Positions 1 through 12,080 of a DNA stretch of 64,000 nt are shown here, piece after piece. The notes under the pieces are model-generated. The model did not search any database, was not told the origin of the DNA, and saw only the letters and a program-made list of their open reading frames with translations. Positions within the stretch are counted from its first letter, which is position 1, and each line of letters starts with the position of its first letter. This DNA comes from Neonectria sp. B-13 (taxonomy: Eukaryota > Ascomycota > Sordariomycetes > Hypocreales > Nectriaceae), in the NCBI GenBank assembly GCA_002682825.1, contig NOKP01000001.1:126501-190500 (forward strand), read 5' to 3'. The translations under genes were made by a program, and so were the position numbers.

Positions 1-881
1 CCAGACGACAAATGGGCAATCAACCGCGGAATAGAAAAGACGAGGTCATCCACACCAGCGTCTTGGCGCACCTCTCCGTCAACAATAGTCTGGAGATGAA
101 GCTTAGCAGGATCAGGTATCAAGCTGGTCGAGACTAGGACGGGTCCAAGCGGAGCATAGGTGTCGAAGCCCTTTGAAAACCCCCATTGCGGGACGCCACC
201 AGCAAGAGACGGGTCCCTCTGCCATTTACGGGATGAAATGTCATTGCCTGCTGTGTAAGCAGCGACATAATCGAGCGCATCAGATTCATGGACGTCCTTT
301 GCATCTTTTCCAAGAACGACAACCTGGAACAATTCAAGACGCGTAAGTTTGTCATGCAAGAAGGCAATTGTACCATGGAACTGTAACTTACTAGCTCGCC
401 TTCGTAGTCCGCCTGATCATCTTGGGCAATCTTGGGAATCATGACGCTATCTCCGTGGCCGATTACAGTGGTAGCTGGTTTGAAGAAAATGGAGGGAAAG
501 GGGGGTTGTTTTCGACCGGCTTCGCGAACTGTAGACTCAAAAGCTTAGTTTGACATGTGATTGAAGCCACGTGGACGTGCCATAGTGAGGTAGGTACGAC
601 TCACTGTGCGTCGCATAATTGAGTCCGACACATCGCAGTGTTGATACATCCAAAGGCGTCATGGGTCCAACAAGCTTCTTCACGGTGACAACCTCTTCCG
701 TCACCCGCGTGGCTCCCGTAGTGTCGTATAAGTCATCACCTTCGATGACTCTTGCCAGGAGACCTGTGTCTTCTGTAGTATCCCCTATGTCAAAGTCTGG
801 ACCGGGGATGATTGGCTCTCCGTAGAGGATTCGTCCGTCTGTCGCGACAAAACGGATCAACCGCTCCCATGCAACCTTCAT
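1..881 (-). CDS. Fumarylacetoacetate hydrolase (FAH) family protein, 3' end cut by window edge
   Basis: Visible exons are 605-881, 392-528 and 323 down to the left edge, joined in frame by GTGAGT/GTAAGT donors and CAG acceptors. The first about 70 residues form the FAH N-terminal lobe. The catalytic fold then begins at CVGLNYATH and continues through KPATTVIGHGDSV, the acidic DYEGEL pair and AAYTAGNDISSRKWQ. The two glutamates of EGE and the aspartate of GND are the usual metal ligands of this family. Members hydrolyse C-C bonds in acylpyruvates, fumarylpyruvate and related diketo acids, often at the end of aromatic catabolism; the substrate cannot be told from sequence. The C-terminal third lies outside the window. 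The gene is divergent from the zinc-cluster regulator at 1512, which may control it (inference). Confidence 0.9.
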
Positions 882-1511
882 ATTGATGACTTATGCACTT
901 AAGACCGTAGATTGGGTGGATGGCTTGAAGGATTCATGTAATCACTTTTAATCCCAAATTCCCGAGGGAGGCACAAGTCATTTTGCTACAAAGTGGTCAA
1001 TGTTCAAGTCGGTTGTTTGGTTTTATCACATATGAGCGATCAGTCGCGGCAGGTGGCCGGGGCAGCGTCCCGACGGTTCCCCGCGAACCGGATCTCGTGT
1101 TCCTGATTGGGTAAAGCGTCATACCAACACGTGATACTCTAACGTATCCAAGACTCTTGGGTAACATTGAGCATCATCAAAGTTTGGGAGCTAATCCTAA
1201 ATAACATTTAGTCAGTCACAGGGAAGCTGAGCATTCGTAACAAGTTTCATACACGAGTTATTTATACCGCTGTAGCACGAAGTACTTCATACCCATGCTC
1301 TTATGATAACATAATATGCCGGAATGTGGGGTTCGCCTAAAGCTTCCCCTCCTTTCCCTCGATATAAGAGTCGGCTTCCATCCCAATGTTTCCCCGGATC
1401 CTCAGACCATTCTCCTACCCCGGAAACTCCCGGAACAGCCCCTTCTTCGGTCACCCACGTTTTGTACCAACAAAATAGCCTCGCAAACGCCATCACGAGA
1501 ACCGAAGACCA
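882..1511. promoter_or_regulatory. Shared divergent promoter region of the FAH gene and the Zn2Cys6 regulator
   Basis: This 630-bp gap separates two genes read outwards from it, so it must hold both promoters. It contains GC-rich stretches around 1045-1095 with several CCG/CGG triplets that a zinc-cluster protein could bind. I could not define a single convincing operator. No other gene is visible. Confidence 0.55.
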
Positions 1512-4352
1512 ATGGCTCACGACGATGAGGCGTCGGTCGCTAGCGCCAATCAGACATCCAATGCTGGGAGTGTAGAAGATCAAGATCCCGGTCCGGCTCC
1601 GAAGCGCCGTCGGGTGGGTTTGGCCTGTTCGGCATGCCGGATCCGGAAATCTCGTGTGAGGCCCCCCATCTTGAACCGACCCGCTATTGCTATGGCTGTG
1701 CTGAGCCTGGCCGAGTTTCACTTAGTAGTGCAATGGAGTTCGACCAAGGTGTGAGCCTTGTGAACGCCTCGGTTTCGAATGCATATACGAACTGCCGGAC
1801 GCATCTGCCAATCTCTTGGTGCCGAGGGAGTAAGTCAATTTATTCTTATTTTGAGAACGACACGAACTGTAGAAGAGTTGCTCCATGATACTGATTGCAC
1901 AATCTCCCTAGTGTATTCACTGCTCTAGAAGACAAAGTCAGAGTCCTCGAGGTTGCCATTCGCCAGCAAGGTGCCCGTTTAACAAACGTCGAAGCTGGCA
2001 CTCGTGAACATGGCAACAAGATCAAGGAGGTTCCTACACAACCCCTTGCTAGCCCTAACAAGGTGGTTGTCAGCCTTGAGGGTATTCGAGACCAACCCAC
2101 GGACCAGAGCATGACGGATGGCATGGCCATATCCTTCGTTGATGATCAAGACTGTGGCTTCTTTGGTACGTTACCACTCTCGCCGTATGGATTCTCGACA
2201 TTAACACCTATTCTTCCAGGGCCGTCGTCGAATATTGCTTTCATGCGTCAAATCTTCCGTGCTATGGCCAAGAAAGGTGGAATGACAGGCGAGATCATTT
2301 CCACACCATCATCGACGAACATCGGACTGTACCAAGCAAGCATGATCAATTCCTCTCGTCCAGTATCATCCTCTCCTCTACCAGGCCACTCAGGAGAAAC
2401 GATGAGTATAGTTGAAACAAATGTGCTCCCTCCAGACCACGAAACCCGGAAGCTGATGCAGTCCTACTTCTCCAATACCGGTTTATTATTCCCTTTCATC
2501 CACAAAGAGAGCTTCTTGGAGACCTATGAACGGTTGAGGCAACAAAACTTTCGAACTGATGTTCGCCGTACATGGTTGGGACTTTTGAACATGATCCTTG
2601 CCATGGCTGTATGCACTACAGGTTGGGCAGAAGATGCTACCGAATATCGAGCCGAGCAGTCGGATGTGTACTACCGTCGGGCGAGGGAGCTTTGTAAGAC
2701 GCAAATGCTCAGAGGGACTACGCTGGAGACAGGTACGGTTTCTTGGATGTATTCATGGGCATAAAATTGAATACTGACGTTTGTAAAGTGCAATACCTCT
2801 TGCTTATGAGCCAGTATTTACAAGGCACGCAGAAGTCTGTACAAACATGGACCACTCACGGTCTGGCAGTCAAAGCAGCTTTGTCAATTGGTCTCCATTC
2901 ACGGGATGCAATGAAGAAATTCCCCCCCACTGAACAAGAAATGAGAAAGAGAACTTGGTTTGGCTGTGTGCTGCTAGATAGGTATTCCAACCACAACCCT
3001 ATCCTGTCACAAATTTGTTCCATGCCATCCTACGTGTTTTATTGCACTCAAGCCAGCCAATACACTGATAGATATGCATGTACGTCTGACCAGAAACGCT
3101 GACTAAACTTCAGGAGCTTGAGCATGACTTTCGGTCGACCCGGTGCAATTCCTGAAGACTACATCAAGCTGGACCTCCCTAAACCAATGCCCGGATCAAG
3201 TGGCACAGCAGCAAACTATGAAGACATCAGCATCGCGTTCTTTAATTCCACAATGTTAGTTCAATCGCACAGCCGCTTGGATTTAATGTCTAATGAAACC
3301 CACCAGCTTACTATACAGAATCATGTGGAAAGTTATCGCAACCCTCTACGGCCACAACTTGGGCTGTGAGGAGTCACCCTCCGAAACATCAATGATAACA
3401 CAGATATTCAACTTGGAACAAGAGCTGAGCGAGTGGCAAAATTCTTTGCCTTCGCCACTGTTCCTGCGGTCCGCCTCGGACCTTCCAGACGAAGATTACC
3501 AGGGGGAACGGGCCATCGAAAGGTTCCGATTGATTCTCTCTTTACGATATCTCAGTGTACAATTGTTGCTCCACAGACCAATGCTCACAAGTTCGCTTCG
3601 TCGATGCACAAGAGACTCCAGCCCGTCGCGAGGTACGCAGCGATCGGTGAACCAAATGCAGACTAACTTCAATCGCACGTGCGTACGGGCTGCTGAGGAT
3701 ATGATTGAGATCATCCACACAGTCCTCACAAAACCAGCCCTCGGCCGAGACATGATGGGGGCCTGGTGGTTTACGCTATATTACAGTACGTCTTCAGCGA
3801 TCTCTTGATTTACTCCGCAGTTTTCCTTATAAATAATGCACGCTAACAAACTATTCCCAGCTTTTAATGGTGCGCTGGTAATCTTTGGAGGCCTCCTGGT
3901 CCCAATCGAAGAGTCTGGCCACAGTCCCACTGAAGTGGACCGTTTGGATCGAGTAAGACGTTTCTTGCAGCAGGCAATTGAAACCCTTGTGCAACTTGGT
4001 GCACAAAACGCCATTCTCGGTCGATGTGTCAACTACCTCAAACATCTGTCGGGGCTGGTCGATAGTTGGGGTATTTAAACTCGCTCTCTGAACGCCGTTT
4101 GTACCTCTACTAACCTGTGCTTTAGTTGCCTTTAGCTCTCCGCGAACATTGGAACCCAATACCTCAGAAGCAGTACTCAATCCTCAGTACGCGCCGGTGG
4201 GTATTATAGATGGAAATCTTGACATACACCCTGACCTGTTTTTGGACATGCCACTACCAGATGGATCAATCCCCGGCTTTCAAGATGAGCTTGAGCTGGG
4301 CACCTTTTTTGCGAGCGAGTTTGAGCAATGGTTCAAAAGGTTTCCAACATGA
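1512..4352 (+). CDS. Zn(II)2Cys6 fungal-specific transcription factor
   Basis: Nine exons join in frame: 1512-1655, 1729-1829, 1912-2165, 2220-2732, 2789-2981, 3114-3254, 3307-3785, 3861-4070 and 4126-4352, giving about 753 residues. A basic stretch KRRR precedes the zinc cluster, whose cysteines are C39, C42, C49, C56, C59 and C66 (CX2CX6CX6CX2CX6C). Intron 1 falls exactly before C49. A coiled-coil linker (EDKVRVLEVAIRQQG) follows, then FFGPSSNIAF and a fungal transcription factor middle homology region with the SMTFGRP motif near residue 400. It should bind CGG-type sites as a dimer in the nucleus. The obvious candidate target is the divergent FAH gene (inference from position). The reading frame is intact with no broken motif. 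Confidence 0.88.
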
Positions 4353-5148
4353 GACATGAAATTAGTAATGTGTCATATCCCGATTATAGGCTTGTGGATC
4401 AATGGGTGTACTTTGCCCGCGTTTAGGTCGATGCTACATCTTGCAGAAGCTTCGGGTAGTAGGATTCGAGTGCTTCTATCAACAACGCAGCAGACCTTGG
4501 TAGCGTCTAGTATTAGAACTGTTATCGAGGTACTTGTATGGACACTTATATGCCACTTTATACTTTTCTTTTGGACCAATGGCTCTGGTGGGACTAGAGT
4601 TAGCCGGAAAAGTGCCCATCGATGCTTCATCCTCTGCACCGGACTTGCAGCCAAAGCCCACGTTCCGACCTTGACGAGTATATCGTGCCGCAGCTCCAAG
4701 TCGCCGCAGGGAGACACAGATCTCAAGAACAAGCGTGTCTGCGTTGTCGGAAATAACTAAATCACGAATGAAGTTGCGGAGTTGTCCACAAGACCGTGTT
4801 TGCCGGTCTCGATGCTGAGTTCGGGCACCGCTGCGTCAGCTTTCAGTATCTGGACTATGTCATAGTCTACATGACACCAGGTTTAGAAAATCGAGTCATC
4901 TTGGGAGAGTAGGTAGCCCTATAGTCATTGATGAGAGCCTGAGAATTCCGGTCTAGATCCCGCGCTCTTCAACCTACCACTTCCGGACTACCAGGGACTG
5001 AACATTAGACCACTTCTTCCAGCCAGGGGCACAACCAAGTTGCGAGTTTGGAACTAGACAGGATTCGATAAGTAGACAGGTCCGCTCTACAGACCATAGC
5101 GAAGACACCCTATCCTCACGTTCACCGAGTTCACTGTCACCATTAACC
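4353..5148. other. Intergenic, no supported gene
   Basis: Short open frames run through this 800-bp stretch but none has a recognisable domain, a believable splice structure or continuity with a neighbour. A stretch near 4700-4760 reads DLKNKRVCVVGN, faintly like a Rossmann dinucleotide-binding strand, but it stops at once. It may be decayed coding DNA. Confidence 0.4.
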
Positions 5149-5738
5149 ATGCCTGTAAGCACAGCCCATACTGGAAACGCCACCCTTAAAGTTGAAGGGC
5201 TGGGCGTTGTGGAGGGGCTCGAATTTCCCACAGGAGTCCGTCAATTATCTGGGATTCCGTATGCCACCATTACCAAACGCTGGACACGGTCACGTCTGAA
5301 TTCTTCATTGACAGGTGGTATTCACGATGGCATAAAGCTAGGGTATAGTTATCCTAAATCGTAGAAACATGGACATATTGACGCCCTCGCAGATGTAGTG
5401 CCCCCAACCCTCCCGAGTGCGACGGCGACGACCCCCTGGTTCCAGTCAATATCGCTCCCCATTTTGAAAGGCCAATTGAAGACGAGTACAACTGCCTTGT
5501 CATGAACATTACCGCTCCGCCTGATCAGCCCAAAACTAGACTACCCGTCATGGTCTACATCCACGGAGGTTCATTTCTATATGGCGGTGCAAATCTCGGT
5601 GTCTTTGATGACATCAACTTCATTACCCATGCCCTGGCTTGCAAAACACCCGTGGTCGTCGTGAACTTTAATTATCGCGTTAGGCCAGGTGGCTTTCTCG
5701 CCTCAGCTGTTATCGAATGGAAATGTTTAAAGGCCTAA
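5149..5738 (+). pseudogene. Type-B carboxylesterase fragment, C-terminal two thirds missing
   Basis: Two segments join across a short intron (about 5342-5396) to give the N-terminal part of an alpha/beta-hydrolase of the carboxylesterase type-B family: GIPYATITKRW, then YNCLVMNIT, then the oxyanion-hole motif VYIHGGSF and VVVNFNYRVRPGGFLAS. Known members run about 500-550 residues and carry the nucleophile in GESAG followed by Glu/Asp and His. Here the frame ends after roughly 175 residues, before the nucleophile, so no active enzyme can be made. The sequence passes almost directly into a decayed MFS transporter at about 5758, so a deletion probably joined the two. Confidence 0.75.
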
Positions 5739-5757
5739 AATATTACGACATCCAACG

Positions 5758-7530
5758 TCATCTGACGGCCCAAATGATCCTCTGGTATTGGTTCTAACTC
5801 GGAAAATTGCCAAGTGCCACCTAACCTAGCTGCTTCTAGAACTGGACTCGTCTTCGAAAGGCTACCAATTTTGTTCCTGTCCTCGCTCTAACAGCCGTCA
5901 TATTCGCACAGTAAGTTTCTCAGTCTAACAAGCTTCTCGGAACTGACACTAGGATTGATCCAAGAATCTCTTTGTCTCCCGTTTTTTGGTTCTTCGGATC
6001 CCCGAGTTAGATTGGACATATAGTCAACTTAACAACTCACAAGCTATTGGCCTTGTCGGAACGGCCACTGGCTGCATCTTCTTCATCCCCCTCGCAATCA
6101 AGTATGGTCGTCGTCCAGTTTATATCGCATCGATTGAGGCTATTGTCGCCACTGCAGTCTGGCAAGTTCTCATGACCAACGTCCTAGACTTGTACATATC
6201 GACTTTGATCTTTGGGCTTGCTAATGCCATAAACGAAACGATCGTTCAGATGACAGTTAGTACCATAGACCCTATTATGACAACCCGCTTACATATAAAA
6301 TTCCAGGTTGCTGATGTATATTTCGTCCATGAACGTGGCACTGCCAATGGTGCCTATGTGATCATGGTTATAATTAGGGTATGTCTTTCCTTGTCTCGCC
6401 AGAGTAGCCACGAGATAAACTAAGTGTTTACAGAGTTTTCTCACCCCTATCGTCGGCGGATATATGGCAAGGAATGGTGACTGGAGACAGTGCTTCTGGG
6501 CTCTCTTCGCAATAGAGACTGTGCTGTTGATCTTTTCTGCCTTGTCTATGAGGAAAGCAAGTATATCTCACGCATTGAGGCTCTAAGGCAGGAAAGTTCC
6601 GAGCCGAGCTCGAGTCCAGTTTTGAAGAAGGATTCGGATCTTGACGACAATCCATAGCTCGCAACCTCTCCTTCAAACACTAACAACACCATCAATTTCG
6701 CCATTCCCTTGCTGACGGGGAGAGAGCGTCTACGTCTCATCACGAAAACTGGCGAGAGTCTCTTAAATTGTGCATACAGCCCTCTTGTCATTCTATTCCG
6801 ATTCTTCGCTGTTATGTATACTGCTATTCAGTATGCATTTTGCCTATGCTGGATTTCCGCCCAAGCCTTTGTCTCCTCGATTGCGTTCGCAGCACCCCCT
6901 TACAGTTTGGGTCCTTCGGGTATCGGAAACATGATCCTGGTAGTTTTCATAGGCTCCGTCATCGGAGCCATTTGCGGTGGCATATTTTTAGATCGATCAG
7001 TTCTGTGGCTCGCCCGCCGCAACTATGGTTATTTTGAGCCGGAAATGCGACTACACCTCCTTCACCTTCCGGCCATTTGCCTCGGCGGTGGCCTGATAAT
7101 TTTGGTTTAACCACCGAGCGGGTATGTATCTCTGAGTCATATTTTAGCTTGTGGTACTTGCTGACCGAACACGGGCATGCACTGGATATACCCGAGCATA
7201 GGTGGCGCTATTTTTGGAATTGGAATTGGAGGCATTAGTGATATTGCACTTTGCGTACTACTGGATAGCTATCAAGTGGTCAGTAATGCTCACAAATCCT
7301 CAAAATGTGCTCGTCCTGATTGACTTCTATTATGTTACTAGCGAGGTTTCTGTAGCGATCACATTTCTACGCAACTGCGTCAGCATCGGTATGTATTTCG
7401 CCCTTGTGCCGTGGATGGATACCCAAGGGTTGCAGAATATGTTCATTGCAATGGGGCTTTGTGCTATTGCAATCGGCTTCTCTCATGTTCCCTTTATTCT
7501 ATGAGGGAAGAGGTCCCAACAAAATAACTC
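5758..7530 (+). pseudogene. Decayed MFS transporter
   Basis: Homology starts without an initiator at SDGPNDPLNWTRLRK, the N-terminal signature of fungal drug/H+ antiporter-type MFS proteins, with an intron at 5785-5839 inside DPLNW. Membrane helices follow (SQAIGLVGTATGCIFF, KYGRRPVYIASI), then VADVYFVHERGTANGAYV, YEESKYISRIEALRQE, and a last segment NVVS-type FALVPWMDTQGLQ. The frame is broken at about 5950, about 6535 and about 7105, a TAG lies near 6656, and the final helix ends HVPFIL followed by TGA where family members have Trp. The order of domains is normal, so this is a single full-length gene that decayed in place. It cannot give a functional transporter. Confidence 0.85.
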
Positions 7531-7795
7531 ACCGTTGTACAGAAGGATAGCACAGGAGAAAGAGGGTTCCCGAAGGTAGGATATTTTCTACAGTACATTT
7601 GGCAAATATTTTAATCACCTAGTCCAATCGAAACTTTATTTGCTACGCGTTGCAAGGTTCGGCTACTGTAATTGCCTGTGCCAAGCCAATATATCTTGCT
7701 CAAATGCGTAAAAAGACTCAAATGCGTACACCTTATATACGACCCACTTAAGAGTCTGCAGTCTCATTCCACCATGTTCCAACATCATAGCCAGC

Positions 7796-9762
7796 CTAGC
7801 AAGTGAAAGCTTTCCCAACGGTACCAGACTTGTAGGCATTAATAATGCTTTGAACGGTCGTATAAGTACCAGCGATCGTGATGAATGATCCAAGAATAAT
7901 AGTGAAGAAATGGAGTCCACACAGCGCCATTTTCCTCTTGCTGGCTGTGTGGTTACCTTTGCCCATGTAAAGACCCATAAAGGCGGGAATAATAAGCTAA
8001 GGTAGGCACATAAGTAAGCAGTGAAATCATGTATTATGAGAGGCAACTTACACATGTTGGCGCACAGCAGAGAGAGCCAATGAGACCAATGAGGTAGCTG
8101 AAGAAGGGAACTGCAGATGCAATGATGAATGACAATATGGTAATGCCAACAGTTGATCCCCTATGGACTCAGTGTCAGTATATATACAAAGAACTTGGGT
8201 TGCACAGAGCGCAAAAGTAATAATACTTACAGCCAGGTCGCCCAGTGGGTGACGCTGTTGCTCTGCAAGTGCTCTGAGTTGCGAAGAAGTCGGACAAGAA
8301 GCTATCAATGGTCAGTGGGTGACTTGTACATCCTGCAATACACTTACGAATTTCGCAGCCAGGTGAACCCATAAGGTAGACGTCATGATAAACCCGGGAA
8401 TAGAAATCCCGTAGGCAATCTTTTCAACGGTACCACCGGCACTTGCCAAAGATGGGCTCGCAACATACTGCCCGCAATAGCTACAGATTCATTAGCAATC
8501 AATACTTCCACCCAAAACGCTGTTCTGTGACGCGTGTGCTTACAAGTATACGACGGTACCAAAAGCGACATAACAAGCTGCCAGTGCGCCCTGGGAAGAA
8601 AACAGAGCCTTTGGGAAAGCTTTGGGGACTTTCATCTCCGCGATGACGGGCATAAAGGTAGGGGTTGAACCAAAGCCAGCTGTGGAAGTAAGAGATCAGT
8701 TTCTATATTACACGGATAATTCAATGCTAATTGAGAGCTCACCGAAAAGATTGATAGCAGCAGTCAAGCCAGCGACGAATCCAGGGGTCCCGACAGAGAC
8801 AACACCAAGATCGTACGGCCCCGTCTGTGGGGCAGCAGCTGGTCTGTCGACCTGCGTGACACCGACACTAAAGGACATTATGAGCATCCAAATCATAAGG
8901 TAGTGGTCGAATACGAAGGAGAGTGCATTGAATGACTTACACGACAATGAAAACGGCTGTGAAAATACACCCAAAGCCAATCCAGGTTAAGATGGCCAAT
9001 TTGCCGAGTGTCCGAATACTAGCAACCAATGCAGTGCAAAGAGCGGCTACCATTGTCCAGACAACTGTGCAAACTTTGCCGTTAGCGAGGATCTTGAGTC
9101 CCTGTGCCAATCCAATGAAGCCAGAGCCGGTAGCCAAGCTGGTTTGTATCAGTCAGATGAGGAACCTTTGCGTACGTGGGAGCGGATGGATTTAGACTTA
9201 CACCCAGGTGAGCAGAAATAATGCACCAGCAACCTCGCGGGCAACCGGGCCGCCCATTACAGCAGCTGCGTCGGCAATATTGTGAACCCCGCGGTATTTC
9301 ATGCGGAAGGCGTACATGATATAGGCGTAATCTAGGCAAAAGCAACTTGTTTAATGAGTGTAGCAAGGTGTCATTACTCTGCGTACTTACAGGTTGTCAT
9401 GGATCCCCAGCAAATGAGGAGTATGATGCCTGGTCCGTAACCAACGACACTAAAAGCAGAGGGAATTGCCAGTACTCCTGTGGCAAAGCATAGTTTCATC
9501 AGGATGATGCCTGCTCGAACCCTGCATTGAGATTTTCGCATGAGTAAACTTGCTTCAAATAACACAATGCTGCAAACGGGAGATTGTTGGCTTACCACCC
9601 GAGAGTGCGGAAGTCGGTTTGACCGGGGAGACTTGTGAAGACTTCATTGTCCTCGAGCGTCTCCGTTTTGGAGTCCAAGTCTGTAACATTGGCGTTGCGG
9701 TCGGCCTCGGCTTCGATCTTCTCGGCAGCGTCTTGGCTTGGATTCGACTCGTAGGCATGCAT
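7796..9762 (-). CDS. AAAP-family amino acid transporter
   Basis: Ten exons give about 466 residues in one frame. The cytosolic N-terminus is acidic (residues 1-55), followed by the AAAP signature RAGIILMKLCFATGVLAIP, then hydrophobic segments such as GPGIILLICWG, GALFLLTWVLATGSGFIGL, TGPYDLGVVSVGTPGFVAG, FGSTPTFMPVIAEM and a final helix LHFFTIILGSFITIAG. It has 10-11 membrane segments. The closest known type is the fungal neutral amino acid permease group (Neurospora Mtr-like), which imports amino acids by proton symport at the plasma membrane. The start at 9762 opens with MHAYESNPSQ, in frame with all later exons. The upstream region carries a CCG-N7-CGG palindrome at 10117-10133 that matches sites beside the amidase and dehydrogenase, which suggests joint control. 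Confidence 0.9.
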
Positions 9763-10776
9763 GATCAGTCGATGTTGGATTCACTGTGGGTGTGTTGGGT
9801 GGATTAGGGGGGGGCCAAGGTAAATCTAGGTTCGTTGATGGCCGGTGCCTGGTTATATAATGTTGGCAGGTTCGTCGCTGATCTCCGCTGGCCCAGACAG
9901 GAATATCGTGGTGCCGGCCATGAATCGAGACCGGCACTAGCTCGGTCTATCAAAGCCCCTTGAGCTGGAGCAGATGGAGCGGCGCTGGCCAGGCGTGACC
10001 ATTCCCCAAAACTCGATACGGCCCAGCCTTGATCCAGCTTAAAATGGTGGGCTAGTTTGTCCCATGGGCCAATAACGAAGCCATGTCTCTATCGGCCAAG
10101 GCCCACTCTCGCCCAAATCCGACACACGCGGATTCCCGATGTGAGGTACCAGGACATTATCTCGCCAGATGGTAACATTAGCGGCGGCTGGGAGCTTCCC
10201 CCGTCTCAGCACCGAGCCTTAAGCTCCCAGGGATGATTGGTCAAGGATATCCCGTGGCAATCGCCCTCGCGAGCCGTCGTCCCAGGCGTTCCCTTCACAC
10301 CTCTCCCCGCAAAGATCCCCAGACCTGGCCAAACTTGGTCAATGCGTATCAGTGGGGAGAGTCTTGGCACGCGCGAAGCCGACGCGAGCGGATTTCCGAC
10401 TTGAACAGATTGGCCGCTACCTAACTTACTGTCCGTAGTCCTTGCGGTTCCCCGATGCGTGGAATCGTCCGTCCAGGATCTGCCAAGGCTTTTCGAGTCA
10501 CTCCTCAATATCATTCCCACAGTCCAAGTCACCTATCTGCCGCCAAAGTGGCTAAGCCGGGCAAGCTATCTGGTCTGCTTACGTTGGGTTGTTGGGCGGA
10601 CCCCGCAAGAGGTTGAGAAATGGGGTTCCCCATAGCTTCCATCTCTACTCCATATTCGTACTTGCTTGCCGCTTCCCAAGCCCCAGTCAAAGTCACATAC
10701 GAAAATATGCTTGCCCATATAATTTGAAACTGCAACAGTTTGGATTTTGCTTGCTACCTATTGTATCCTACAGGAT
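9763..10776. promoter_or_regulatory. Upstream region of the amino acid transporter; otherwise empty
   Basis: About 1 kb without a supportable gene. It lies between the 5' end of the transporter and the 3' end of the HRI1 homologue. The only structured element I can see is the palindrome at 10117-10133. Several open frames here have no recognisable domains. Confidence 0.5.
10116..10134. promoter_or_regulatory. Everted CCG-N7-CGG palindrome, candidate zinc-cluster site 1
   Basis: The sequence is AATCCG, seven bases (ACACACG), CGGATT: a perfect 6-bp inverted repeat around a 7-bp spacer. It lies about 355 bp upstream of the amino acid transporter start. CCG/CGG half sites at fixed spacing are the known binding form of Zn2Cys6 regulators. 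The same geometry occurs at 11863 and 16816. Confidence 0.55.
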
Positions 10777-11501
10777 TTAGTTCCCGCCAAGACCCCTAAC
10801 CACGTATTCAATGCTGCCTACGTTGACCTTCTGGCTTATGGCCCTGTCTCTCCCCTCCACCTCGAACTCCTCCAAAACCTGAGTTACGCGTGGGAGCTTC
10901 TGGACATCCCCTGATTCAAATGATACTCTCCAGTTCTCCAACAACACTTCTTTCCGTGCGGCAAAGGCCCCATCCGGGCTTTTCTTAATAGCCAAGTAAA
11001 CACTCCCAACTTTTCCAATAAATGTAGTTTCATCGCTGCTTTGAAGGATCCAGGATGGATCATTCGACGATGTTGGCGTAGTGACATCTCGCCAGACCTC
11101 TTCGTACGCAGTCATGGCACCGTTTTTGTGAGGGCACGGCGTAGTGCCCAATTCGAGATCGTCGCCATTGTCCATCTTGATGAAGTGTGCCTCATCCGGT
11201 ATCGTGAGGTCTAGAGAGTCGATGATATGTGTCCATCGACAGGTCACTGTGAGAGGTGGTCAGGTAGTTAGTTATTCGTGTAGTCAAGAAACCGGGTTGT
11301 GGAATTAAAGAGCGGCATACATGGCTCCTGCTTCAAAATTATTCGCTCGCCGGCCCGGCTCCATTGAATTGCCGATGTGTCCTTGGTCACACGCAAGTCG
11401 ATGAAGAAGCCTCCGACGTTGAGCGCGACTGTTTCCGTGTCCTCGTATGCTGGCTCGGGCAGCCAGCGGATGCTAACGCGTTGGAGGGTTTGGGATTCCA
11501 T
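10777..11501 (-). CDS. HRI1: HRI1-family protein
   Basis: Two exons (11321-11501 and 10777-11246, joined inside a Leu codon) encode 216 residues. The sequence matches the HRI1 family of fungi: near the N-terminus ETVALNVGGFFIDLRV, then SAIQWSRAGERIILKQEP, TCRWTHIIDSLD, and a C-terminal half with YEEVWRD, FIGKVGSVYLAIKK and YVVRGLGGN. The family folds as two lipocalin-like beta-barrel halves. The yeast protein is described as interacting with Hrr25 and Sec72, but its biochemical role is unknown. Length and order are normal. It faces away from the amidase across a 580-bp gap that contains palindrome site 2; whether HRI1 is part of the regulon is not clear. Confidence 0.85.
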
Positions 11502-12080
11502 CCTCTCTCGTTTGTTTGTAGCGGATAACTTGACGATAAGACGTGGGACTCAGTTCAGCGGTTGCTCCTAGGTTTATACTTGCGGCAAGTCCGTACGAAG
11601 GCGAACATTGGTACCCCACCCAAGGACGCAATCCAACTGAATCCATTCCAGTTAGGAGAGCAAGTGACATCATGTGTACGGTCAAAACGACAAGGCCCGG
11701 GGTCTAGGATAAATCGCTCCACTGCTCAGTAATTTGCTCTCGCCACGGCTACGGTTGACAGTCACTACCACTCACTCACTATTCATGAATCATGATCATG
11801 TGTGAGCAACTAAGTCAGTGGCTTTGAGCTTATCCTCAATGTGGACGCTAGGCATCTCGGAAATCCGCGACACTCGGATATGTGCGGGACACCACCGGCA
11901 ATCCGGCAGTCCGGCACCGTCCGGCTTGTGCTGTACGGATATGGATACACACACTCATTGACCCTAGTTCAAGTACTGAAGATTCCTGGATGCCCCTGGA
12001 ATGATTGGAAGTTGGAAGTTGGCTGCCAGTGTCTCTTCGTCCCTCATCACAGCAGAAAAGGTTCCTCTTTTTTCTTTTTT
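11502..12080. promoter_or_regulatory. Divergent promoter region of HRI1 and the amidase
   Basis: This gap holds palindrome site 2 (11863-11879) and, directly after it, four CCGG tetramers at 11895, 11903, 11911 and 11921, spaced 8, 8 and 10 bp. The amidase frame is open upstream to 11841, but that part reads through these elements and is unlike any amidase N-terminus, so I treat it as non-coding. Confidence 0.5.
11863..11879. promoter_or_regulatory. Everted CCG-N7-CGG palindrome, candidate zinc-cluster site 2
   Basis: ATCCG, seven bases (CGACACT), CGGAT, about 200 bp upstream of the chosen amidase start. The 16 bases from ATCCG to CGGA are identical to site 3 between the aldehyde dehydrogenase and the double-zinc-cluster regulator, and the similarity continues for a few bases beyond (ATG and GCG are shared). 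Confidence 0.6.

Noticed and set aside
4356..4760. Plus-strand open frame of 134 codons after the first regulator
   Set aside because: It starts right after the regulator stop, has mixed composition and no family match; the short Rossmann-like stretch at its end is too weak.
11841..12080. 80-residue N-terminal extension of the amidase
   Set aside because: The extra part has no similarity to an amidase start, contains the palindrome and CCGG array, and the ATG at 12081 begins directly with the family N-terminus.
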